Positions 41,101 to 50,199 of a DNA stretch of 64,000 bases are shown here, piece by piece. The stretch's first letter is position 1, and every line of letters begins with the position of its first letter. The notes under the pieces are model-generated. The model saw only the letters and a list, made by a program, of their open reading frames with translations, was not told the DNA's origin and did no database searches. The translations under genes and the position numbers were made by a program. Source of the stretch: DATBLE01 sp963841405 (lineage in GTDB: Bacteria > Actinomycetota > Thermoleophilia > Gaiellales > Gaiellaceae); assembly GCA_963841405.1 (NCBI GenBank), contig CAWJCM010000007.1, positions 744,001 to 808,000 on the forward strand, given 5' to 3'.

Positions 41101-42475
41101 ACTCGACCTTCAGCGGCGACACCAGCCCACCCACCGCGCCCACCGGCCTGACCGGCACACCCGTCTCGGGTAGCCAGATCGACCTCAGCTGGACCGCGTC
41201 GACGGACGACGTCGGCGTCACCGGCTACCGCGTCGTTCGCGACGGGAGCCCGGTCGCCGACGTAGCCGGCACCACGTTCAGCGACACGACCGGGCCGGGC
41301 GAGACGCACACCTACGAGGTACGAGCGTACGACGCCGCGGGCAACGTGTCCGCCCCCAGCAACTCGGTCACCGTCTCGTCGTCCGACACGACTCCGCCGA
41401 CCGCGCCGCCCGCCCTGACGGCGACCGCGGTCTCGGGGACGAGGGTTGACCTCTCCTGGACGGCCTCGACCGACAACGTTGCCGTCGATCACTACCAGAT
41501 CGTCCGCGGCGGGACGAAGCTCGCGGACACGGTGGGAGCGGGCACGACCTACAGCGACACGACGGTCGTCGGCACCACGACCTACAGCTACACCGTGAAG
41601 GCGGTCGACGCAGCGGGGAACGTCTCCGCCCCGAGCCCGGCCTCGACGGTGACGACCCCGGACGGGACTCCGCCGACCGCTCCGACCAATCTGATCGCGT
41701 CCGCCGTCGCCCCAAACAATGTGCAGTTGAGCTGGGGCGCCTCGAGCGACAACGTGGGCGTCACCGGCTATCGGGTCTACCGAGACGGAGCGAAGATCGC
41801 CGACGTGACGTCGCGGCTCTACACGGACCAGAGCACGCAGCCGGCGACGACGTACGTCTACACGGTGACCGCCGTCGACACGGCCGGTAACGAGTCGGCA
41901 CCCAGCGCGGCAAGGAGCGTGAAGACGCCCGGCGACACCAGCGCGCCGTCCAAGCCGAGCAATCTGAGCGGTGAGCGGCGAGGCGCCGGGCGAGATCGAC
42001 CTGGCCTGGAACGCGTCGACCGACGACGTCGGCGTCACCGGCTACTCGGTCTACCGGAACAACGTCAAGGTCGCCGACGTGACGACGACGAGCTACGCGG
42101 ACAGGTCTGTCCAACAGGGCGTCACGCTACACCTACAAGGTGAGAGCGTACGACGCCGCCGGCCACACCTCCTCAGCATCGAACTCCGTCTCGGTCGTTC
42201 CCGACTGGACGGCGCCGAATGCCCCGACCGGCCTACGGACGACCAGGGTGTCCCAGGGCAGGATCGACTTCACGTGGAACGCACCGTCAGACAACATCAA
42301 AGTGACCGGCTACCTCGTGTTCCGCGACGATGTCCAGATCGCGAACATCACGGGCACCACCTACCGCGACCGCTCTGCGCCTCGCGGCAGCACGGTGGCC
42401 TACACGGTGAAGGCGTACGACGCGGCCGGGAACACCTCCGCTGCGAGCAACCCGCTCAGCATCGGGGTGCCCTAA
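38145..42475 (+). CDS. Giant secreted metallophosphatase with lectin-like and FnIII arrays; two frame breaks near the end
   Basis: Starts at GTG 38145 (or 38142) after GGAGAGGAG. A signal segment is followed by an Ig-like domain (about 40-147) and a calcineurin-like phosphoesterase (170-402) with FLYLGDVYEKGS, VGNHEYS, YYHHPVF and NGHDHTFQRW. Then come FnIII, concanavalin-like (FESGDLSKW), FnIII, concanavalin-like (FESGDLSRW) and five more FnIII domains. The frame is broken by an extra base near 41972 and another near 42117; reading each shifted frame restores FnIII sequence through to GNTSAASNPLSIGVP. Repaired length is about 1443 residues. It is either decaying at the C-terminus or carries sequence errors. 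Confidence 0.8.
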
Positions 42476-42487
42476 ACGGCTGCTTTC

Positions 42488-42516
42488 GGGCCCGGCCTCA
42501 CTGCGAGACCGGGCCC
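42488..42516 (+). terminator. Hairpin after the giant FnIII protein
   Basis: GGGCCCGG pairs perfectly with CCGGGCCC across a 13-nt loop, starting 12 nt after the stop codon. Separates the surface-protein genes from the regulatory genes downstream. Confidence 0.6.
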
Positions 42517-42542
42517 ATCCGTCTCGCGACGTTCTGCAACAT

Positions 42543-42558
42543 CTGGACCAAGGTCCAG
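42543..42558. promoter_or_regulatory. 16-bp palindrome upstream of response regulator
   Basis: CTGGACCAAGGTCCAG: 7-bp arms with a 2-nt spacer, 77 nt before the response-regulator start. It has the same geometry as the palindrome at 30862 but a different sequence. Candidate operator. Confidence 0.4.
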
Positions 42559-42635
42559 TCGTGGGCGCTCGACGGAGGTGATATGAGAAGTGCGGAAAGG
42601 TACGAAGACCATGACGACACGGGGAGAGGATCGGC

Positions 42636-43376
42636 ATGGACTCTGTGGTGGGCGCAGCAGCCGCTGCGGGCCTCGGGCTGAACGGAAAGCTGCATCGCAT
42701 CCTGATCGCGGACGACCACGAGCCGCTCCGGCGCGGCGTGCGTATGACGCTGGAGCGCGCCGGCTTGGGCTTCCGGGTGGTCGCAGAGTGCGGCGACGGC
42801 GATGCGGCGATCGCGGCCGCGTCGCGCCTGCGGCCTGAGCTCTGCCTGCTCGACGTCCACATGCCCTTCGGTGGCATCCTTGCGGCCAGGGAGATCCATC
42901 GGCGGCTCCCAGGGACGAAGATCGTGATGCTGACGGTGTCGTCGGAGCCAGATGACCTCCTCGCTGCGTTTGAGGCGGGCGCAAGCGGCTACCTCCTCAA
43001 GGACACCGACCCGGAGCGCCTCCCACTCGCTCTGCTCGGCGTCCTGCGCGGCGAAGCTGCTCTGCCACGGACACTCATGCTCCGCCTGATCGAGAGCTTC
43101 CGTGGGCGCGCCGAAGGGGTCGAGAACGGCCACCCCCCGCGACGTCTGACGTGCCTGAGCGCCCGCGAGTCCGACGTCCTCGAGCTCCTCGCCCAGGGAT
43201 ACTCGACCTCGCAGGTCGCTGCGCGCCTCTCGATCGCCGAGGTGACGGTGCGCTCCCACATCTCGACGGTCATGCGCAAGCTCGAGGTTCGCGACCGCGA
43301 CGGGGCAATCCGGAAGCTGCGCGAGCCAGATCATGTCGTACAGCCCGTTGAGGTCCTCAACGGGCGGCTGCAGTAG
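42636..43376 (+). CDS. NarL/FixJ-family response regulator 1
   Basis: 246 residues. Receiver domain (about 19-138) with ILIADDHEPLRRG acidic pair, LCLLDVHMP phospho-acceptor Asp and GYLLKDTD Lys. LuxR-type helix-turn-helix (about 168-230) with LSARESDVLELLAQGYSTSQ and VTVRSHISTVMRKL. GGGGAGAGG precedes the ATG. No histidine kinase lies next to it; the only kinase in the window is at the right end. It probably controls the surface operon that begins shortly downstream (inference from position). Confidence 0.9.
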   Translation: MDSVVGAAAAAGLGLNGKLHRILIADDHEPLRRGVRMTLERAGLGFRVVAECGDGDAAIAAASRLRPELCLLDVHMPFGGILAAREIHRRLPGTKIVMLTVSSEPDDLLAAFEAGASGYLLKDTDPERLPLALLGVLRGEAALPRTLMLRLIESFRGRAEGVENGHPPRRLTCLSARESDVLELLAQGYSTSQVAARLSIAEVTVRSHISTVMRKLEVRDRDGAIRKLREPDHVVQPVEVLNGRLQ

Positions 43377-43627
43377 GCCGCGCAGGCTCGGTGGTCGTGG
43401 CTCGCGACGGCGTTCTGCCGTGGACCGGCGAACCGCGAGGCTCGCGCTCGACGGACCATCTTCGCTGGTCCGAAAATCCACCGCCAGCTGGGGAAAACGC
43501 TGCGCCACGGCGCCGGCGACGCGTCGATGGTGCTCGAAAACCGGCCGATCGGCCCATTGCTCAACGTGCGGACGGCCGACCAGTATCAGTCCACCAGAGC
43601 TTCACCTGCCCTTCACGGAAGGTACAC

Positions 43628-44533
43628 ATGAACAACACCATCGGACACGAGGACCGCCCCAGGGGAGCCGATGGCGGACGTCCAGCAGAACTGAAGGGGT
43701 GTCGACCCCAGGGCGGCGGCGGAAGCGAGCGGCCTCTCTCGCTGTACCCACATGCCGCTGACGGTGTCGACGCGGAAGGGCTCACCCGGTCGGGCGTACC
43801 CCACTGTGACAGCGGACAGACCAGTCGCGCGCGCAGACGCTCGGCCGGGTCACGCCCAGAGGAAAGGCTGACGTCGGTCGTCGTCGCGGACGCCGACCAC
43901 ATCCTGCGGACCGCGGCCAGCGCGGTGCTGACCGCGACATGCGACTTCGTCGTCCACGAGGCGACGAACTACGACGAGTTGCGCGCCGCCGTGGCTGCGC
44001 GGCGCCCGGACATCGCGCTCGTCGACTTCGAGCTCCCGCCGGCGGGCGGCCTCAACGCCGTCACGCTGCTCGGCGAGAGGTACCCGCTCAAGGTCGTGAT
44101 CTGGGGGTTCGAGCCGCAGCCGGACAGCGTCCTGACGGTCGTCTCGGCACGCTCACACGGCTTCCTGCCGAAGACGGTCACGCCGGAGGCGCTCGTACGG
44201 GCGCTGCGTGGGGTGGCCGAGGGCGAGGCTTGCCTTTCGCGCGAGATGACGTTGGAGCTGATCGCGGAGCTGCACCGGTTCGCGCGACGCGAGCGCTCGC
44301 GGAGACTCGCGGGGACGCTGTCGGCGCGCGAGGCGGACGTGATGAGGCTCGTCTCGAGCGGCTTCACGAACAAGCAAATCGCAGCTGCGCTCTACATCTC
44401 GGAGTTCACCGTCAAGCGGCACGTCCACAACATCCTCGCCAAGCTCGGCGCCTCGTCCCGCCGCGCCGCCGCTGCCGCGTTCCGCGACGCCCTGGCGGCC
44501 GAAGAAGTGCTCGACGCGCTCGTGACGGCATGA
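43628..44533 (+). CDS. NarL/FixJ-family response regulator 2, with extended N-terminus
   Basis: 301 residues from ATG 43628 (GGAAGG upstream). About 80 polar, poorly structured residues precede a receiver-like domain (81-195): SVVVADADHI, ALVDFELPPAGG and FLPKTV. The receiver keeps the Asp and Lys positions. The LuxR helix-turn-helix (225-285) has LSAREADVMRLVSSGFTNKQ and FTVKRHVHNILAKL. It overlaps the next gene by 4 nt and heads the long surface-glycan operon, so local control is likely. The start may be further downstream, because the first 80 residues are low complexity. Confidence 0.85.
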   Translation: MNNTIGHEDRPRGADGGRPAELKGCRPQGGGGSERPLSLYPHAADGVDAEGLTRSGVPHCDSGQTSRARRRSAGSRPEERLTSVVVADADHILRTAASAVLTATCDFVVHEATNYDELRAAVAARRPDIALVDFELPPAGGLNAVTLLGERYPLKVVIWGFEPQPDSVLTVVSARSHGFLPKTVTPEALVRALRGVAEGEACLSREMTLELIAELHRFARRERSRRLAGTLSAREADVMRLVSSGFTNKQIAAALYISEFTVKRHVHNILAKLGASSRRAAAAAFRDALAAEEVLDALVTA

Positions 44534-44949
44534 CCCGCCGGTTCGACCAGCACACCCTCGGGCCGGGAGCGCCGGTCGTACTCGCAGTGACGGAGACGCC
44601 ACTCCTGAACGAGACCCTGAAGACGGCGCTCGACGGTATCGCCCTCCTCCGCCGCCTGCCCGCCGGACTCGTCGGCCTGGACGACCTGGTGCGCCACATC
44701 GCCCCGGACGCCATCGTCGTCGACAGCGAAGAGGGCGCGACCGGCCTCGCTCCGGCCGCGACCGCCTGCACACTGCCTCTCGTCCACATCTCGCTCAAAA
44801 CCCGCGAGCTGCGCGTGCTCCGGGAGAGCGAGTGGCGCGCCTTCCCCTCGTGGGAGACGTCGCCGAACTCCATTCGCAACGTCTTGATCGGCGTGATCTA
44901 CGCCCCTCCGACGGGTCGGCGTGAGGTCCGGGAAAGGAGCTTCCAATGA
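44530..44949 (+). CDS. Small receiver-like (pseudo-receiver) protein
   Basis: 139 residues, overlapping both neighbours by 4 nt. The pattern VVLAVTETPLLNETLKTAL, PDAIVVDSEEG and LPLVHISLKTRELRVL follows a receiver fold. The N-terminal acidic pair is replaced (AVTET) and no switch Lys is apparent. The Asp in VVDSEE may mark the old phosphorylation site. No DNA-binding domain is present. It could modulate the regulator encoded just upstream. The fold is inferred by eye. Confidence 0.6.
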   Translation: MTRRFDQHTLGPGAPVVLAVTETPLLNETLKTALDGIALLRRLPAGLVGLDDLVRHIAPDAIVVDSEEGATGLAPAATACTLPLVHISLKTRELRVLRESEWRAFPSWETSPNSIRNVLIGVIYAPPTGRREVRERSFQ

Positions 44950-47258
44950 CCCTGCACGCGGAGCCGCTGTCACCCGTGGAGGAGGCGGAACGGTCGGACC
45001 TGGCCGGCTCGAACGGTCACCACTCGACCGCCCCGCCCCGCCCGGCACTGTCCGTGATCGTCCCGACGAGGAACGAGGCCGGCAACATCCGGCCGCTGCT
45101 GGACGGTCTCGAGGAGGCGCTGCCGGGTGGCTCTGAAGTCGTGTTCGTCGACGACAGCGACGACGACACCGGCAGGCTGATCGAGGCAGAATGCGCGCGC
45201 CGTTCGCTTTCGATCGTCCTGATCCACCGCGCGAAGCACGACCGCGCGGACGGCCTCTCGGGCGCAGTCGTCCGCGGGCTGCAGATCGCGCGCGCGGCGT
45301 GGGTGTGCGTGATGGATGCCGACCTCCAGCACCCGCCGGCGGTCATTCCCGATCTGCTCGCCCGGGCGGAGGAAGGCGACGTCGACGTCGTCGTCGCCAG
45401 CCGGTACTGCCAGGATGGCGAACTCAACTTCGGCGCCGCTCGAGCGGTCCTGTCGCTCGCCTCGACGAGTGCCGCACGAATCCTGTTCCCGCGCCGCCTT
45501 CGCCGCGTGAGCGACCCGATGAGCGGCTTCTTCCTCGTACGCCGATCGAGCGTGCCGCTCGACCTCCTGCGCCCGCGCGGCTACAAGATCCTGCTCGAAA
45601 TCCTCATCCGTGCGCGGAAGCTCCGCGTCGACGAGGTGCCTTTCGAGTTCGGTGTCCGTCACTCTGGCGAGAGCAAGGCCTCGCTCGCCGAGGGTGCGCG
45701 CTACCTTCGCCAGCTCGTCGCGCTGCGCGCGAGCAGGAACATGGGGCGGTTCCTCGCTGTCGGCGCCACCGGCCTGGTCGTCAACATGCTGGCGTTCGCT
45801 CTGTTCGCGAACGTCGCCGGGCTGCACTACCTGCTCGCCGCCGTATTGGCCACGCAGGTCTCGACCACCTGGAACTTCGTGCTTGCGGAGCGGTGGGTCT
45901 TCCGCGACCAGCGCCGGCGTGTGCGCTCGGGCTCGACCCGGTTCTTGGCGTTCCTCGCATTGAACAACCTCAGCCTGCTGCTGCGCGGCCCGATGCTCTA
46001 CGTGCTCGTCTCCCTGTCCGGGATGGACCCCGTGCTGGCGAACCTGGTCAGCCTGCTCGTGATCTTCGTCATCCGCTTCGCGGTTGCCGACTCGCTGATC
46101 TGGGCCGGCGCTGCGGGCAACGAGGCAGCCGCGGACGACGACGCCGAGTTGTTCTGGTACCGCATCCACGACGAGGTGACGGTCGAGTCGCCGGTCAGGC
46201 TGCGAGAGCTGGAGCGCTTCCGCGTCGTCGAGGCGATCGAGAGGCCGACGATCAGATTGCGACTCGGGCGCCTGAACAAGGCCCAGAGCGATCTCGTCTC
46301 GACCCTGGTCGGCGCGATCACTCACAAGCGTTACGACGAGGGGCTTGGCCGACTCGGGTTTGCGGTCGATATCAGCTGGAGGGAGGTGATCGACATCGTC
46401 GCCGCACCGATGCTCCGCCACTCGCCGCACGTCCTCTACACCAACGTGGTCGAGCCCACCCTCCGCTGGTGCTTCGTCACGCGCGGCTACGCCCTTGCCC
46501 ACTGCGCCTGCATCGCCGTCGACGGAAACGCGCACCTGATCACGGCGAGAACGGATACCGGGAAGACGACGACGATCCTCAAGCTGCTCGACCGCCACCC
46601 GATCTCGTTCCTGTCCGACGACCTGACGCTGATCGCGCCGGACGGGCGGGTGCTGATGTACCCGAAGCCTCTGACCGTCAGCCGGCACACCGTTGCCTCG
46701 GTCCGCACACCGTTGCTGTCTCGCCGCGAGCGGCTCGCGCTCGTCGTCCAGAGCCGCGTCCACTCCCGCACCGGCCGGCTCTTCGCGAAGCTGATCGCCA
46801 GCCTGAGGCTTCCGGCGGCGACGATCAACGCGTTCGTCCAGCTCGTCATCCCGCCGCCGAAGTACGACGTCGAGCGGCTGGTGCCGGGCGTCGACATCGC
46901 CACCGAGGCGAAGATCGCCGGCTTCGTCGTGATCGAGCGCGCAGCCGGCGACGACCGCAGCCTGCTCCCCGACGAGGCGGTGGACGTCCTCATCGAGAAC
47001 TCGGAGGACGCCTACGGCTTCCCGCCCTACCCTGCGCTGGAGCACTTCCTGCACAGCCGGAACGGTCGGAACCTCCAGTCGGAAGAGCGGCAGATCCTGG
47101 CGAGCGCGCTGTCGTCGGCGCCGGCGATCGTTCTGCGCAGCGAGTCCATGGACTGGTGGCAGCGTGTTGCCGCGCTGGCCGGGCTTTCCGTCGCCCAGCC
47201 GCCGCCGGAGCCCGCGCACGCCGGCGTCGTCGAGGCATTGCCGGTTCCTGCCGAATGA
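44946..47258 (+). CDS. GT2 - GtrA - HprK-like kinase fusion protein
   Basis: 770 residues in three parts. Residues about 33-255 are a DPM1-like family 2 glycosyltransferase (LSVIVPTRNEAGNI, VVFVDDSDDDT, VCVMDADLQHPP). About 265-385 is a four-helix GtrA flippase-type domain (FLAVGATGLVVNMLAFALF). About 395-770 contains a P-loop, TARTDTGKTTT near 532, then FLSDDLTLI, as in HPr-kinase/PEP-carboxykinase-like proteins. The first two parts together suit transfer of a sugar to undecaprenyl phosphate and its flipping. Adding a kinase-like domain is unusual. Overlaps both neighbours by 4 nt. Confidence 0.85.
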   Translation: MTLHAEPLSPVEEAERSDLAGSNGHHSTAPPRPALSVIVPTRNEAGNIRPLLDGLEEALPGGSEVVFVDDSDDDTGRLIEAECARRSLSIVLIHRAKHDRADGLSGAVVRGLQIARAAWVCVMDADLQHPPAVIPDLLARAEEGDVDVVVASRYCQDGELNFGAARAVLSLASTSAARILFPRRLRRVSDPMSGFFLVRRSSVPLDLLRPRGYKILLEILIRARKLRVDEVPFEFGVRHSGESKASLAEGARYLRQLVALRASRNMGRFLAVGATGLVVNMLAFALFANVAGLHYLLAAVLATQVSTTWNFVLAERWVFRDQRRRVRSGSTRFLAFLALNNLSLLLRGPMLYVLVSLSGMDPVLANLVSLLVIFVIRFAVADSLIWAGAAGNEAAADDDAELFWYRIHDEVTVESPVRLRELERFRVVEAIERPTIRLRLGRLNKAQSDLVSTLVGAITHKRYDEGLGRLGFAVDISWREVIDIVAAPMLRHSPHVLYTNVVEPTLRWCFVTRGYALAHCACIAVDGNAHLITARTDTGKTTTILKLLDRHPISFLSDDLTLIAPDGRVLMYPKPLTVSRHTVASVRTPLLSRRERLALVVQSRVHSRTGRLFAKLIASLRLPAATINAFVQLVIPPPKYDVERLVPGVDIATEAKIAGFVVIERAAGDDRSLLPDEAVDVLIENSEDAYGFPPYPALEHFLHSRNGRNLQSEERQILASALSSAPAIVLRSESMDWWQRVAALAGLSVAQPPPEPAHAGVVEALPVPAE

Positions 47259-48847
47259 ACGGTGCCGGGGTCGAGGCCTCGGCCGTCGACGCCCGGCAGC
47301 CGTGGAGCGTTCGCATGCGTGCGGAAGTTGCGAGGCACCTCGCGGCGCTCGGAGCCGTGGACACCGCCCTCGTGGTCTTCGCTGTCGGCGCCGCCGCGTT
47401 CCTGCGCGTATGGCAGATCAATCATCTCGGCTTCAACAGTGACGAGGCGGTCTATGCCGGGCAGGCGGCGTCGATCGCGAACGCGCCCGAGTTAAAGCCC
47501 TTCTTCCCGATCTTTCGCGCCCACCCGCTGCTCTTCCAGACGATCCTCTCGGTCGGCTATCGCCTCGGTACCGGCGATCTCTTCGCGCGGCTCCTTGCCG
47601 ACCTGATCGGCCTGGGGACGGTCGTCTTGACGTTCCTGCTCGGGAAGCTGCTCTACGGCCGCCGCGCGGGCGTGATCGCCGCGCTGCTGCTCGCGCTGAT
47701 GCCGTACCACGTCGTCGTCAGCCGCCAGGTGCTGCTGGACGGCCCGATGACGTTCTTCGCGACGCTGACCCTCTACCTGCTCGCGCTCGCGATCGTGACC
47801 GGCAAGCCGGCGTGGCTGTACGCGGCGGGCGGCGCGATGGGGCTGACGATCCTCAGCAAGGAGACGGCCGTCCTGCTGGTCGGAGGCGCCTACATCTTCT
47901 TCATGCTCTCGCCGGAGATCCGGGTCCGTCACCGGCTCCTCGCCGCCTCGGCCGGTGTGATGGTCCTCGTCACGCTCGCCTACCCGCTGGCACTCCGCGT
48001 CGCGGGGCACTCGAGCAGCGGCCAGCACTACTTCCTCTACCAGCTCTTCCGGCGGCCGAACCACTCGTGGCTGTTCTACCCGACAACCGTCCCGCTGGCG
48101 ATGGGGCCGCTCGTGGTCGCCGCGGCGGTCGCGGGCCTGTGGCTGCTCCGGCGTGAGATCTCCTGGCGGGAGACGCTTCTGCTGTCGTGGATCGCCGCCC
48201 CGGCGCTCTTCTTTCAGCTCTACCCCGTCAAGGGCTTCCAGTACCTGCTCCCGTGCGCGCCGCCGGTGGCGGTGCTCGCAGGCAGGACGCTCGCCCGCTG
48301 GCAGCCGTCGCGGACGCTTCGCCTCGGGAGCGTGCACGTGTCCACGCGGCTGCTGATGACGGCCGCGACCGCCGTCGTCGCGATCTCGATCGCGATCCCA
48401 ACCGGGCATCGGATCTCGCCGTCGGCCTCCGAGACGTTCCTCGCCGGCTCGGGCGGCGTCCCGGGCGGCCGCGAGCTCGGGCGCTGGATCCGGGCAAACG
48501 TCCCGCAGGGGGCGGAAATGCTCGCGATCGGGCCGTCGATGGCGAACATCGTCGAGTTCTACGGTCAGCGGAGGACCTGGGGTCTGTCGGTCGGGCCGAA
48601 CCCCCTCCGGCGCAACCCGTCCTACGACCCGCTGCCGAACCCGGACCTCGCGATCCGGACGAACGAGGTTCAGTACCTCGTGTGGGACGCCTTCTCGGCG
48701 TCGCGGACGTCGTTCTTCTCGAACAAGCTGCTCTCGTACGCGCGCCGCTACCACGGGCGCGTACTCCACACGGAATCGGTGTCCGTCGGCGGTGGCTCGA
48801 CGAACATCCGCAAGCCGCTGATCGTCGTCTACGGGGTACGGCGATGA
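47255..48847 (+). CDS. GT39/PMT-type membrane glycosyltransferase
   Basis: 530 residues with about 10 transmembrane helices. The first lumen-side loop has LGFNSDEAVYAGQA with the D-E catalytic pair typical of ArnT/PMT glycosyltransferases. The motif KETAVLLVGG and a C-terminal extracellular domain follow. Such enzymes transfer sugars from polyprenyl-phosphate donors to surface acceptors, a natural partner for the GT2-GtrA protein encoded immediately before it. It overlaps by 4 nt at both ends. The acceptor is unknown: protein, lipid or glycan. Confidence 0.85.
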   Translation: MNGAGVEASAVDARQPWSVRMRAEVARHLAALGAVDTALVVFAVGAAAFLRVWQINHLGFNSDEAVYAGQAASIANAPELKPFFPIFRAHPLLFQTILSVGYRLGTGDLFARLLADLIGLGTVVLTFLLGKLLYGRRAGVIAALLLALMPYHVVVSRQVLLDGPMTFFATLTLYLLALAIVTGKPAWLYAAGGAMGLTILSKETAVLLVGGAYIFFMLSPEIRVRHRLLAASAGVMVLVTLAYPLALRVAGHSSSGQHYFLYQLFRRPNHSWLFYPTTVPLAMGPLVVAAAVAGLWLLRREISWRETLLLSWIAAPALFFQLYPVKGFQYLLPCAPPVAVLAGRTLARWQPSRTLRLGSVHVSTRLLMTAATAVVAISIAIPTGHRISPSASETFLAGSGGVPGGRELGRWIRANVPQGAEMLAIGPSMANIVEFYGQRRTWGLSVGPNPLRRNPSYDPLPNPDLAIRTNEVQYLVWDAFSASRTSFFSNKLLSYARRYHGRVLHTESVSVGGGSTNIRKPLIVVYGVRR

Positions 48848-50199
48848 GGCTGCGCGCTGGGCTCGTCCTCTGGCTCGGCTGCCTCACCGTCGCGGGTGCG
48901 AGCCAGGCAGCCCCTCCACGCCACGAGGCGCGGACGCCGATCAAGCACTTCATCACGGTCCTTCAGGAGAACCACACGTACGACAACTATTTCGGGAAGT
49001 ACCCGCGCGGCGACGGGTTTCCGCCGAACGTGTGCGTTCCGGTCAACCCGGCACGGCCGAAGGGGCCCTGCGTTCGGCCGTTCCACATCGGCGACAACGA
49101 CGTCATCCCCCGCGACCTCGATCACGGCCAGGCGACCTTTCGGCTTCAGTACGACAGCGGCAAGCTCGACGGCTTCGTCCACGCCCTGGACGTGCGGAAC
49201 GAGGACGGACGGCTGGCCCTCGGCTACCGCGACGGGCGCGACGTCGGCTACTACTGGAACCTCGCCGACAAGTACGTTCTCTACGACCGCTTCTTCAGCT
49301 CGGCAAGCGCCGGCAGCTTCCTGAACCACATCTACTGGGTGACGGGCCAGGCGGCAGGAGGGTACGACCGGATGCCCCCCGGCGGCTACAAGAACCTGAC
49401 CACGATCTTCGACCGGCTCGAAGCGGCCGGCGTGTCGTGGAAGTTCTACGTCCAGAACTACGAGCCGCGGCTGAACTTCCGGTCGCTGCGGAAGTTTCCC
49501 GGCAACCGCGCGTCGCAGGTGATCTGGGTGCCGCTGCTCAACATGCCGCGATACCTCGACGACCCGAAGCTGCGCAGCCACATCGTCGACCTCGACCAGT
49601 ACTACACCGACCTGCACGACGGCACGCTGCCGGAGGTCGCCTACATCGCCCCCTCCGGCCCGAGCGAGCATCCCCCGTCGAACATCGCCTCGGGCCAGGC
49701 ATTCGTCGGGACGATGATCAACGCGCTGATCGCCAGCCACGAGTGGAAGAGCTCGGCGTTCCTGCTCGCGTACGACGACTGGGGCGGCTGGTACGACCAC
49801 GTCAAGCCGCCGCAGGTCGACCGCTACGGCTACGGCTTCCGTGTCCCGGCGCTTCTCGTCAGCCCGTACGCGAAGCGTGGCGCCATCGACCACACGACGC
49901 TCGATTTCACGTCGATCCTGCGTTTCATCGAGGAGAACTGGGACCTGAAGCCGCTCGCGAGCCGCGACTCCCGCGCGAACAGCATCGCCTCGGCCTTTGA
50001 CTTCAGCAAACCGCCGCGCCCCGCCGAGTTCACTTCCAGGAGCCGCGGCACGCCCAAGGAGTTCAGCGTCAAACGAGATCGGATCTATGCGCTCTACTTC
50101 GGCGCGATCGCGCTTCCCATCGTGCTCGCCGGTTTGGCGCTCTGGCGAAGCCGCGGCCGGCCGCGCAAGCCGCTGGCGGTCGAGGAGGTGAAGAGGTGA
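48844..50199 (+). CDS. Exported phospholipase C-like phosphoesterase (PF04185), membrane-anchored
   Basis: 451 residues. Signal peptide (1-22); phosphoesterase motifs FITVLQENHTYDNYFGKYPR, SSASAGSFLNHIYWVTG, PSGPSEHPPS and LLAYDDWGGWYDHV. The C-terminus has a membrane segment (about 420-440) followed by a basic tail, so it is anchored outside the membrane. Related proteins cleave phospholipids or phosphodiesters in glycans. In this operon, removing phospho-groups from a surface polymer is a plausible role (inference). 4-nt overlaps on both sides. Confidence 0.86.
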   Translation: MRLRAGLVLWLGCLTVAGASQAAPPRHEARTPIKHFITVLQENHTYDNYFGKYPRGDGFPPNVCVPVNPARPKGPCVRPFHIGDNDVIPRDLDHGQATFRLQYDSGKLDGFVHALDVRNEDGRLALGYRDGRDVGYYWNLADKYVLYDRFFSSASAGSFLNHIYWVTGQAAGGYDRMPPGGYKNLTTIFDRLEAAGVSWKFYVQNYEPRLNFRSLRKFPGNRASQVIWVPLLNMPRYLDDPKLRSHIVDLDQYYTDLHDGTLPEVAYIAPSGPSEHPPSNIASGQAFVGTMINALIASHEWKSSAFLLAYDDWGGWYDHVKPPQVDRYGYGFRVPALLVSPYAKRGAIDHTTLDFTSILRFIEENWDLKPLASRDSRANSIASAFDFSKPPRPAEFTSRSRGTPKEFSVKRDRIYALYFGAIALPIVLAGLALWRSRGRPRKPLAVEEVKR

